The notes under the pieces: model-generated | The model's database searches: none | Seen by the model: the letters and a program-made list of their open reading frames with translations, nothing else | What the model was told of the DNA's origin: nothing | Assembly: GCA_019925095.2 (NCBI GenBank) | Contig: CM034406.1 | Location: 16,740,388-16,804,387 of the forward strand | Length of the DNA: 64,000 nucleotides | Direction: 5' to 3' | From: Dendrolimus kikuchii | Taxonomy: Eukaryota > Arthropoda > Insecta > Lepidoptera > Lasiocampidae | Translations under genes and position numbers: made by a program | In this document: in pieces, positions 45,221 through 53,100 of the stretch | Numbering within the stretch: the first letter of the stretch is position 1 | Layout: every line of letters begins with the position of its first letter

Positions 45221-47016
45221 ACGCACACTTTACATAGTTATACGTTAATTAATGACTATTTCCACTATATTTAAACTCTTCTAATAAAATAGTGTTGGTT
45301 GCCGCGATACAGACCTAGAGTCTAGTGCAGCAACCGCCGTCAAAAAAAATTGTAGCCTTATTTGTAACTACTATAATTCAAAATGTGTTATTAGCATAAG
45401 TTTTAGAGATATAATTATACAAGGCCTAGAAATAAATAAATGAATTTAATTGATTGATTTACATATATTCAATTTATGTGCGGTTCCTACATCTTACTAT
45501 TCATTCAGTGAGATATAAGGTATTTTTTGACTCGTCAAATATATGACGTCATAATTTGCTATTCTCGAACGAAATCTAGTTGGCTATGGCTTTTTTATTT
45601 ATTTATTGGACAACACAACACAACAATCATTAATTCATTAGCATAATACAGTATATAAAAGGTTAATACTAGATTTGTATCGAAGCGTGCTAACACATGA
45701 GTGCTAAAATTATTATATTTTCGTAAACGACGATCTGATTCCTCCATTCCCATTTTACCATTGGAGGACCAGACGCACCGGTTTGCGCCATCGCTACATT
45801 GTGGAAACACCACCAGTAAGAACCAAGCGCTTCGCTTCATCCTTTCTGGTGCGCACTGCCGAAGAGTGGAACAATTTGCCGAAGTCTGTTTTTCCTGACA
45901 AGTACAATCTTGAAGTCTTCAAGTCACGAGTGAATAGGTATCATCTAGATAAGCGTGCTCCATCCTAGACTGCGTCATCACTCAACATCAGATGAGACAG
46001 CGGTCTAACGCAAGCCTATACTTCCATGAAAATAAAAAAATGTATTATTATCAATGATAATAATTCAATAAATAATTAAATAATCCCGCAGGGGGCTTTG
46101 TGGCGAAGCCTTAGGTGAGTAGCGACACCTCGTACCTGACTCCGGGGGCCAAGAAAAGGTCCCCACCTCCGTGCTTGCCTTAGCCAGCCTGCACGGAGTG
46201 GAGATCGCTAGAGCTAAGACTCAAGCTCCAGGGATGGAAGTGATAAATGGCATCACGTCAGAAGTAGCTTCGGTGAACCTGCAGCCCACCTCTCTACATC
46301 CCTTAGCCACTCGCACCCATGTTGCTCCTGTTTTTATGGCATTTTTTGGGGCCCATGCAGGGAGTGACGAGTCACCGTCTGCCCATTTTTCCATGTTCCC
46401 TGAACATTGCGACGGGCGGACGCCATAGTCCCCATATTCCCAAACCCCTAGTACCACTAGCACTTCACCCCAATAGCCCGGTGCTTTTTGTCCTCATTCC
46501 CACAATAGTTTTACGCTGGCCGGGGCTTGTCCTTGGGTGCATTGTTATATGGTGTAGACAGGGATAATCGCCGGTCAGTGTCACGCCACATTTACATTCA
46601 ATTTGTCAAAGGGCCTCTACGTGTTGGCCTTCCCATGGCCCCACGCAAGCCCTCCAAATGTCCGGGTCATTTTTATGGCCAGTGGTCTTGAAAGACATAC
46701 AATAAATAATTAAATCTAAAAAGAAGTCTTTTTGTTTGTTTGTAAGATGATAAAAAATGGCTCAGTTGATTTGACTCTGAACTCATTCTCTGCTTTTTAG
46801 GACCCATCAATAATCTACCAGTCGACAGGCTCAATTTCCATACGTTGGTCGACAATATGTCAATCTTCGACACCTCGCAATACAAAATGGCCGACTCCTG
46901 GGAGCAGTGCTGCATCGGCGCTGCTCGTCGGCGCCGAAGCTGCTCTACGCCAATATAGAAAGGCTAGAGCTAAGTTGAAAGCTGCTACCAGGGATTTGGA
47001 AGCTGGTGATGGATGA
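35715..47016 (+). CDS. MKS1: Meckel syndrome type 1 homologue (B9-domain protein)
   Basis: Exons: 35715-35791, 36404-36862, 38093-38312, 39666-39764 (donor uncertain), 41894-42029, 43437-43669 and 46801-47016; about 479 aa, with phases agreeing at each junction. MKS1 is a scaffold of the ciliary transition-zone (MKS/B9) complex that gates entry of membrane proteins into cilia. Exon 2 has [18 protein letters not shown] and WTAMHIVFD, matching the conserved (I/F)xWQEKxFSxxE and LQTMHIM regions of animal MKS1. Exon 3 has [10 protein letters not shown]; exon 4 has LYDKWSKKQ. Exon 6 holds the B9 core, [18 protein letters not shown] and RRFFLGG. The last exon encodes a basic helix ([19 protein letters not shown]) like the vertebrate C-terminus. 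About 20 residues expected between exons 4 and 5 (the YDNLYV-type strand) were not found; a short exon probably lies in 39765-41893. Human MKS1 is 559 aa. The start is the first ATG after a CA-rich 5' end, agreeing with the short family N-terminus. The introns are full of transposons. Confidence 0.9.
35972..36326 (+). mobile_element. RTE-like LINE fragment in MKS1 intron 1, 12-bp TSD
   Basis: 331 bp (35984-36314) flanked by ATTAAGATCTTC at 35972-35983 and 36315-36326. The 3' end carries an extra TGTTTGTTAA between GGCGTG and AGTTATG compared with the other copies. Sense orientation relative to MKS1. Confidence 0.92.
36942..37142 (+). CDS. Orphan terminal exon with one membrane helix
   Basis: A polypyrimidine tract and CCCTGCAG acceptor precede a 66-codon frame ending in TGA. 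The frame contains [19 protein letters not shown], a likely transmembrane segment, then a polar tail [17 protein letters not shown]. Neither MKS1 exon 1 (phase 2) nor exon 2 (phase 2) splices into this frame without an early stop, so it is not an alternative MKS1 end in this frame. It may be the last exon of an unrecognised gene, a retro-fragment, or chance. I do not recognise the protein. Confidence 0.35.
   Translation, partial: SVIQRDSKFNYFCSDPGWVTYTTWAVFLISCIYWYNFHLLIVKENINQSLDKHKGYTSHVTVQKTT
37195..37440 (+). repeat. Dispersed repeat (CACTGGGCCGATTT family)
   Basis: Shares GATTCACATAGAAACTACTG, TCGCTGATCGATATTAAAT and GACTTAAAATCTGC with 43800-43905. Confidence 0.6.
37755..38000 (-). repeat. 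tRNA-derived SINE with (ATT)n tail
   Basis: On the minus strand: A-box-like GTGGTTGAGCGGGCTAAGCC, B-box GGGTTCGATTCCTGG, then a body with TGGTCTGGGTGTCTGGGAAC and a 3' tail of ATT units (37757-37773). Full-length copy of the family seen at 21066. Confidence 0.8.
38530..38745 (-). repeat. tRNA-derived SINE (first family)
   Basis: Plus-strand order: CGCCACGCTTGTCCAAGGCG, TTTTCCTTCACCATTGTTAG, GCATGCGTTCCGGCCAGGAT, CGCGCCCTTTGATTTTAGG. The tRNA-like head is decayed and adjoins the start of a family A SINE fragment (GGGCCGTCTGCCTGTCTGCT). Confidence 0.7.
38820..39650. other. Intronic sequence, no clear element
   Basis: Contains several short GAGGTTCTACTGTA/GAGATATAGAG-like repeats and possibly a decayed hAT end (CAGGGCCGTCTTAACCC at 39231). 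Nothing firm. Confidence 0.3.
39840..40090 (+). pseudogene. Unassigned ORF remnant in MKS1 intron
   Basis: One plus-strand frame reads [20 protein letters not shown] followed by [19 protein letters not shown], which has protein-like character and no stops for about 60 codons. I cannot name a family; it is probably a transposon remnant. Confidence 0.3.
40143..40585 (-). repeat. SINE family A interrupted by a LINE tail
   Basis: The minus-strand family A copy is split at the CCACAGCCATG..GACTTGACT block by 40241-40379 (next entry). Confidence 0.75.
40222..40398 (-). mobile_element. LINE 3' end with (ATG)n tail and 19-bp TSD
   Basis: 139 bp (40241-40379) beginning CATCATCATCCGAGCGTTAA, i.e. a minus-strand LINE 3' end with a trinucleotide tail, flanked by CAGCCATGTYGACTTGACT at 40222-40240 and 40380-40398 with one mismatch. 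A longer relative is at 43021-43240. Confidence 0.8.
40600..40830 (+). repeat. tRNA-derived SINE (first family)
   Basis: A-box-like GTGGTAGCGTAACGGCTGG at 40605, B-box-like GGTAGGAATCCTGGCCG about 40 bp later, then the body ending CTTGGACAAGCGTGGCGGG. Best-preserved copy of this family; not a functional tRNA gene. Confidence 0.75.
40990..41850. other. Repeat-like intronic DNA with long G run
   Basis: Holds GCATAAATTACGTCACAC followed by about 18 consecutive Gs (41283-41300) and a GTGTGACAAGGGGTGG block, a pattern seen in insect MITE-like repeats. Another block (41517-41790) is GC-richer. No coding region. Confidence 0.4.
42190..42410 (+). repeat. SINE family A
   Basis: From GCAGGAGTTCAGCAGACAGG to GTAGCCATCCAGACGG; 3' part replaced by unrelated sequence. 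Confidence 0.75.
43021..43240 (-). mobile_element. LINE 3' end with (ATG)n tail
   Basis: Plus-strand order CATCATCATCATCCGAGCGT, AAATCCCGGTTGCGTTCGGA, TGAGACCATCGGTATGCATG, AGGCGGCATGG. Homologous to 40241-40379 but longer. Confidence 0.6.
43740..44345 (+). repeat. Dispersed repeat interrupted by a LINE tail
   Basis: A near-complete copy of the family found in parts at 29880 and 37195, cut by the 117-bp insertion below. Contains GTCTGTTTGTCGGTTTGTTT, CACTGGGCCGATTT and TTTATACCGGGAATCTCGCA. Confidence 0.65.
43992..44128 (-). mobile_element. 117-bp RTE-like LINE 3' fragment, 10-bp TSD
   Basis: 44002-44118 with a (CATA)n head in plus orientation, flanked by TTAGCAAATT at 43992-44001 and 44119-44128. 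Confidence 0.92.
44733..45230. repeat. ~500-bp CA/CG compound microsatellite
   Basis: Pure (CA)n blocks alternate with (CACG)n and (CG)-rich blocks; the purine-pyrimidine alternation is almost unbroken. Three minus-strand frames stay open because of the dinucleotide period; they are artefacts. It lies in the last MKS1 intron. Confidence 0.98.
45710..46070 (+). pseudogene. LINE RT C-terminal fragment
   Basis: The plus-strand frame 45783-45968 reads [24 protein letters not shown] and [13 protein letters not shown], the typical C-terminal end of Jockey/CR1-type RT proteins, ending in a stop and an AT-rich 3' UTR with a dispersed AATAAATAATTAAATAAT. The upstream RT is missing. Confidence 0.75.
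46085..46690 (+). mobile_element. GC-rich LINE-like 3' region
   Basis: A 600-bp block clearly richer in GC than its surroundings, including CCGGGGGCCAAGAAAAGG, GGGCGGACGCCATAGTCCCC and CCCATGGCCCCACGCAAGCC. It ends with an ATAAATAATTAAAT tail, and a nearly identical AATAAATAATTAAATAAT string precedes it at 46068. This looks like the 3' UTR of a second retroelement; family not recognised. Confidence 0.45.
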
Positions 47017-47068
47017 ATACACAAGTGCACAGAAATAACCAATGACTACAATAAGTGTTATATATAGG

Positions 47069-47113
47069 TCGTGCGCAGAAGGTTTGCCGATGACTACTTA
47101 CTATTATTGTATA
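47069..47113 (+). mobile_element. MITE 5' fragment cut by a Helitron
   Basis: GCGCAGAAGGTTTGCCGATG and ACTACTTACTATTATTGTAT match the first 45 bp of the MITE at 12446. The Helitron begins right after. Confidence 0.65.
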
Positions 47114-47360
47114 CTAGCTGCGCCCGCCGTTTTACCCGGGTGGTGATGGAAATCTTTATATTTTGGATAATTCACATTATATCTTTATAAATTGTAGCCT
47201 ATGTGTTATTCTGATGCGTAAGCTATGTTATTGTAAAGTTTCATCACAATCCGGTAGTTTTAGCGTGAAATAGAAGTTTTTCTACTTGTCCGTTGAAGTT
47301 TTACTTCTACTATGAGTCCCAGCACACATTACGATTTTTCGCAGGTTTACTGCAAATTAT

Positions 47361-47658
47361 GCTCCGGTGGTTCGGGCATGTGGAAAGAATGCATGATGAA
47401 AGAATGACTAAACAGATATACAATGCAAAAGTGGATGGATGCAGAAGTCGTGGAAGGCCACGACACACCTTCCATGATCAAATTGATCCTGTACTAGCGG
47501 AGGGTGATGTCAGGAGCCTTAAGAACAGACGAGTGTGCATGACAAGAGTTATGAATGTCAAAGAAGCAAGTGAGGTGTGTAAGAATGTGCCTAAATGGCG
47601 CTCTGTTGTTCGTGCCTACCCCGCAAGGGAACTGGCGTGAAGTTATGTATGTATGTAT
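47361..47658 (+). mobile_element. RTE-like LINE fragment in Helitron
   Basis: 298-bp copy starting at GCTCCGGTGGTTCGGG and ending in the GTATGTAT tail. The pre-insertion sequence AAATTATGATTTGG is present uninterrupted on the minus strand near 22250-22270. Confidence 0.85.
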
Positions 47659-47696
47659 GATTTGGTTACGTTAGGTACATTTTAATGAATGCATTT

Positions 47697-47886
47697 TTTA
47701 TTTAAACATACATACATACATAACTTCACGCCAGTTCCCTTGCGGGGTAGGCACGAACAAGAGAGTGCCATTTAGGCTTATTCTTACACACCTCACTTGC
47801 CTCTTTGACATTCATAACTCTTGTCATGCACGCTCGTCTGTTCTTAAGGCTCCTGACAGGTTATTTTACAGGTTTATTTAAACATA
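47697..47886 (-). mobile_element. RTE-like LINE fragment in Helitron, 14-bp TSD
   Basis: Insertion 47711-47872 flanked by TTTATTTAAACATA at 47697-47710 and 47873-47886. The copy has about 12 bp of extra sequence (GTTATTTTACAG region) at its 5' junction not found in other copies. Confidence 0.88.
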
Positions 47887-48084
47887 TTTTATTTTATCAA
47901 ACAAAAGAACTGAATTTGATCCAGAATCAATAAAAACATTGACACACCATGGCCGTAACGCTTTTTCGTTACAGAAAAAATCCTAATACCCCCCATCTAT
48001 ATACTTTATTTTTTTATTTATTATTAAAAGTATCCTACAGTATTTCCATAAATTTAAGGCCTAACAATACATAGAAAGAAAGAA

Positions 48085-48340
48085 AAAACTTTATTTGAAG
48101 AAATAGCGACGTAATTACATTTTTATACACAGAGCATATTTTGAATAAAAACTTGAATTTGAGAATTTGTACGCCGCATTTTCAGCAAACAAGGTTTGCA
48201 CTCAGCATATTGCTGTGCCGGAATTATATACATACATATTATATTATACATTACATAATAATACATCCAAAGAAAAGACATATTGTGCCGACCCCAATTA
48301 ATTGGAATATGGTGGAAGAAAAGAGAGAGAAAGAGAGATA
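48085..48340 (-). mobile_element. LINE 3' UTR (CR1-like)
   Basis: Plus-strand order GAAAGAAAGAAAAAACTTTA (tail side), then AATTTGTACGCCGCATTTTC, ATATTGCTGTGCCGGAA and TGTGCCGACCCCAATTAATT. Related to 7195-7305. Confidence 0.5.
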
Positions 48341-48527
48341 ATAATACATCCAAACCAAAAATTGATACTTATGATCTAGGAACAGAAGAGAAACAAATAA
48401 CAAGTGACATTAAACCAAAATTAATTATTCAATCTATCTAATACTGTGACACTTGTAACGGGAAAACTAAATACAAGTAAATTAAATCTTAATATAAACA
48501 TTACATTCCTTTTGAAGCTTATTAAGA

Positions 48528-48775
48528 GGCGGCCTGTCGTAAGAGGCGACAAAACAACCCACAGCCAGGTGGTAGGGCATTTGCTCTACTGGATGGCTAC
48601 CACCCTTGGTCTAGAGTATGTCGCCATAACCACCTTGAGTTGTGTTCCGGCATTAGCGGTCAGGTTTCAGTCTCCCAGAGACCGGCAGCGCATTTGTAGC
48701 ACCTTTGGTGTTGCAAATGTCCATAGGCGATGGTAACCGCTTTCCACCAGTGGACCGCCTGCCTGTCTACTGAAC
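48528..48775 (-). repeat. SINE family A
   Basis: From CAGGCAGGCGGTCCACTGGT (minus) to GCCTCTTACGACAGGCCGCC. Confidence 0.75.
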
Positions 48776-49290
48776 TTATACAATACTAAAATAAATATTA
48801 ATAATTTTACTAACAACTAATGACGTCATATGCATTTAGTAAAAAGCTGTTATTTTGACATTCAAATTCAACACTTTCTACTCAAAATAAGTTCTATTGG
48901 AGAACACTTTATGAAGGTCATACATATAATTTAAAATTTATTTATACTTCCTATTCTATGTACACCGCTTCGCAACTTGTTATTGTCGTTAAGGAGAAGA
49001 ATCGGCAAGAAACTCCCCAGCAACACGTCTAGCTAAAAATTGTTTTTCTTTATATTTCTTATTCTATTTATATCTCAAGTTCATTTTTTTTAAAGTCTTA
49101 TACAGAAGTATGTTGCAGAATTACTTTTGAAGAATTAATGGAGTTGTAGCAAACAGGCACACTCAGTAAGACAAAAACACAATAAAATGAAAGAAAAATA
49201 TTATTATAGCTATAATAATGACATGACGTACTAAAATTTTATGCTGCAACATATCTTCATAAATTCCTTACAAGCTTGGCAAGATAATTT
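48776..49290. other. No gene recognised
   Basis: Contains a TATGTACACCGCTTCGCAAC block distantly like 17090-17140, otherwise nothing. Confidence 0.35.
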
Positions 49291-49293
49291 TAT

Positions 49294-49362
49294 TTTATAT
49301 TACAAACAGACACTTCAATTTTATAGAGGTAAATAAAATTGAAGTGTCTGTTTGTAATTTAA
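49294..49362. repeat. Palindrome of two Helitron 5' ends
   Basis: ATTACAAACAGACACTTCAA plus TTTTAT, then its inverse, about 26-bp perfect arms around AGAGGTA. Each arm matches the 5' region of the Helitron at 20400 (AAATTGAAGTGTCTGGTTGT). Confidence 0.85.
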
Positions 49363-49410
49363 AAAAAAAACTTGCCAATGATATAGATATGATCCTTATT
49401 ACTAATTATA

Positions 49411-49938
49411 TACAAACCTTACCAAACCAACGCGGTGCTGGTACATACGCTCACGTATGGAAGCGAGAGTTGGGTATGGAAGAGAGGGCATGAAAGTAGA
49501 GCAAACGCGGCCGAGATGCGAGCACTGCGCAAAATCTGCGGAGTGACGCTCGCGGACCGCGTTCGTAATACCGAAGTAAGAAAGAGAGTTGGTCTGAAAG
49601 AGAGTGTCGGGGTGAAGGTAAGGAAAGGAATGCTCCGGTTCGGGCATGTGGAAAGAATGCATGATGAAAGAATGACTAAACAGATATACAATGCAAAAGT
49701 GGATGGATGCAGAAGTCGTGGAAGGCCACGACACACCTTCCATGATCAAATTGATCTTGTACTAGCAGAGGGTGATGTCAGGAGCCTTAAGAACAGACGA
49801 GCGTGCATGACAAGAGTTATGAATGTCAAAGAAGCAAGTGAGGTGTGTAAGAATAAGCCTAAATGGCGCTCTGTTGTTCGTGCCTACCCCGCAAGGGAAC
49901 TGGCGTGAAGTTATGTATGTATGTATTTACAAACCTTA
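49411..49938 (+). mobile_element. 506-bp RTE-like LINE fragment, 11-bp TSD
   Basis: The longest copy (49422-49927), flanked by TACAAACCTTA at 49411-49421 and 49928-49938. Its 157-codon frame starts in LTYGSESWVWKR, continues through ALRKICGVTLADRVRNTEVR and ends PARELA. An in-frame 3-bp deletion removes the Trp of the RWFGHVERM motif (LRFGHVERM). Confidence 0.93.
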
Positions 49939-49939
49939 A

Positions 49940-50110
49940 AAGCGAAGTTAAAACGGTTAATAATGAAATAAAAACTGATTTTAAATCATTTATTCACATA
50001 AGTTACTTAACTATGGATATAAAGAGATAATGTAATTTAGATTCCAACAATGATTTCACTGATCGGATATTTGGCTGGGGGCATATAGTTGAACTTAGGG
50101 TATAATACTA
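49940..50110. other. Convergent intergenic/3' flank
   Basis: 3' flank of the minus-strand gene ending at 50111; an ATAAA-rich stretch lies downstream of the stop on the minus strand (near 49970-50000) that could supply a poly(A) signal. Confidence 0.3.
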
Positions 50111-53100
50111 TTAACTTCTCCCACTTCTAACCACTTCTCTCAGCTGTGCAGTGATCGCGGCCATTCTTCTGGCCCTTATCAACCTCGAATCCCTCGCCTT
50201 CTTTATCCGAGCACTCCTTATGTCGTTGAGTGCCACATTCGCCAAATGCATTTCACGACGTGCCGCCTCCATTGCCAGCACTTCCCCGCGGTGGATCGAT
50301 GATTCCCAGCTCGATAGGGCGTTTGTTATTGCTACACGCTGGAAAATAATGAAAGAAAAACACCTCCTTTGAACAAGTAATGACATAGATAACACTTTAC
50401 TGCTCGCTAAAGTATACTATTACAAACAGTGTATATATCGGCAGTAATATTCAAAAAAAATTACCCTCTGATTTTATATTTTTATTATGTAAAATAGGGT
50501 ATTTTAAGATACTAATTTGAATATTTTTGTGTTTTAGGAGTTAGTTTTTTTCTAATTCGTTTTTTAAACAAAATATCCGATGACGTCATTGGGGACAACT
50601 TTACATTAATTCCTTTGCCTATAAAAAGAAAATAATCATATTAATCTGTGCTACTATTTAAATGTTACTGTCATTATTCATTATGACACATCGTAATCAT
50701 TTTAGTGTGGCCAGCTTAGCAATTTTATCGGTAGATTTATTTTATATATTTTGGTGTTCAACATTTATTATTTTCTAAAGTTACCGTTAAGTTATTTAAA
50801 GTGACCTTTAGTGAAAAATCAATATAATATAACTTAAACTGAATAATGTACAGTTAGACTGAATACCATTAATTGATAATCAGGCATAAATTACCTATTA
50901 GACACCATTGCGATGTCATTACTTTTCTTAATTTGTAATAAAGTATTCTTTCGGCGATTACAACAGATAAAGCTCATTCGACCACTAAAATACTTTGATT
51001 TGGTATCACATTTGTGTTATCATTTTTAATGTCTGATACAGAGACATAGTCTCATTATCCAATGATGTTGTCAATCCAGTTAAAATAAAAAGGTTGTATT
51101 GTCAGTTTCAATTGAGGGGGGGTGGGGGGAGTATTATTAGTCAGACCTTTAAAAAAAATATCAGCCGTTAGGACTGCACTTCAGAGATAAAAACTTGGTA
51201 TCTGAGCGTGACGGTCGTGCGAATTCGGTGCATTTCCCCATCCTAGAAGTATCTACCGAAGTTTTCAATTTAAAAATCATGGCGATGTTCGATAAGGTCT
51301 TTTTTAAGTCAATATGTTGGGAGTTACTTTCCTACACACACGTGTGTACCTACAAGAATTACAAATTTTAGTAATTTCACTATTAGCAACCTGGCAACAT
51401 TGGGTATTTAGGCTTTAGATCGGCAGTTAATGCAGCATTTCTAAATTCTAATATTATTCATTACAATTAATTTCGTCCTTAGAAAAATCTTCTAAAGTCA
51501 TCCGACAAAAAAGTGAACTGTTTTATTAATGAAAATGTATTAAATATTTTCTCTTTCTAAACATGGCCGGATCTTCAAATAGGAGTGTTAATTTTGTAAA
51601 GGCTGATACGCTAAACCTACCTAACATGTAATGTTATTAGAGTACATAGCTATACTCGTAGTACATATTGGAGAAATAAGAGGAGCTAAAATCCTGATGT
51701 AAGTAGTTTTGTGAAGGTTTCTAAATTCAACATGTTCGTCCATAGATCTTCCTTCCTTCTTTCCTTTTAGAACCTGTGTAGTATATTACTATTCCTGTCT
51801 GTAAATTTCATCCATATAAGAAATCAGTAATGTTAATTATTAGTTAATATATGATTGATGTAAGTATACTTTGTGTTGAAGTCAAAATTCATCTAAAATG
51901 TGCACCTATTTATAGAAAAATAGCTACATGTCTCACTCATTCATTAGAAACTGATTAAAATAATATTAATTACTTATTTGATAATTTGGTACAATCAATA
52001 AATCAGCAACCTATATTACTTTCTTAATAATCTATAATACAAGTAAAGTATCTCATACAAATACATACAAATAAAGGAACAGACATTGCACCACTGCCCT
52101 GGCGGTTAGATAGTGTGTTTGATTGCTAATGTATGTTATGGATCTGATCTTATACAACAAATTACCGGAAAATATGAAACTCTCCAGTAGTTTTAAATAT
52201 ATTCACTTGCCGGCTTAAAAGTGATTAATTAAGCACATCTATGGCTTGAAGAATTTCATGGAATATGAAGATTTGTGACAAATACCTTAATGATTGTAAA
52301 TCTCTTAATAATATGATTTTGATGTGTAACATAGTTACTAATATGAAAAATTATGAGTTAAATAAGGACTATGCGAGTAATTAAATAGACACTTTATATC
52401 TTTTTTTTTCAGGTTCAGAAAAAATTAGCAACAACTTTTCTGCATAAGCAAGGGTTATGCTTGATCATAGAATTTTATGACTTATCCACTGCAGTTTACA
52501 TGAAAACTTTATGTATAGAAAAAACCAAATGCTAGCCTGCAGAAAAAAGAAAAAGATAAAACTGAACATTTCTGAAAAGATTATATAATATGTCCTAAAT
52601 TATTATTAATAAGTGTTTAAGTAAATAAACAAGTTTAACTGCTAAAAGTTATTTATTATTTCATCTTGCAAAACAATAAGTCAAAAGATATATTTTATTA
52701 ATCAATTCATATAAATATAGGGCACATACAAATTTATAACTCACAATAGTTTGCTTTCAGTATAGAAACCATCTTATTCTTATAACTCGTAATGTGAACT
52801 CTTAAGACATCAGTCAAAGTAAAGCTAAAATATTTTTGGAGGAATGTTAAATATTCATATATCGTTTACATGAATTATAACTAATAACATCTAGATTTAT
52901 GTATATATAAAAATAAGTTATTTAAAATAGCCATCCTTGTTTTCAATTAATTAAGCTTTAAAGATATAGGCCATTCTTCTATGGTGGTACTAATCTTTTC
53001 AATCAGTTTCCATTTATTGATTTGGGCTCGCTTGAGATAAATTCAGGTTCTGGTGAATTTTTGTATGCCATTAGCTCCAATGCAGTTCATAAAGAATACT

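Larger units (their letters stand above)
47114..48003 (-). mobile_element. Helitron carrying two LINE insertions
   Basis: In plus orientation it starts CTAGCTGCGCCCGCCGTTTT, the inverted Lep1-like 3' terminus, and continues collinear with the fragment at 22060-22420 to about CCCCCCATCTATATACTT. Two RTE-like copies (47361-47658 and 47711-47860) interrupt it. Confidence 0.7.

Noticed and set aside
44663..45228. Several overlapping minus-strand ORFs of Cys/Val/Arg repeats up to 173 aa
   Set aside because: They are translations of the CA/CG microsatellite; the dinucleotide period keeps several frames open without selection.
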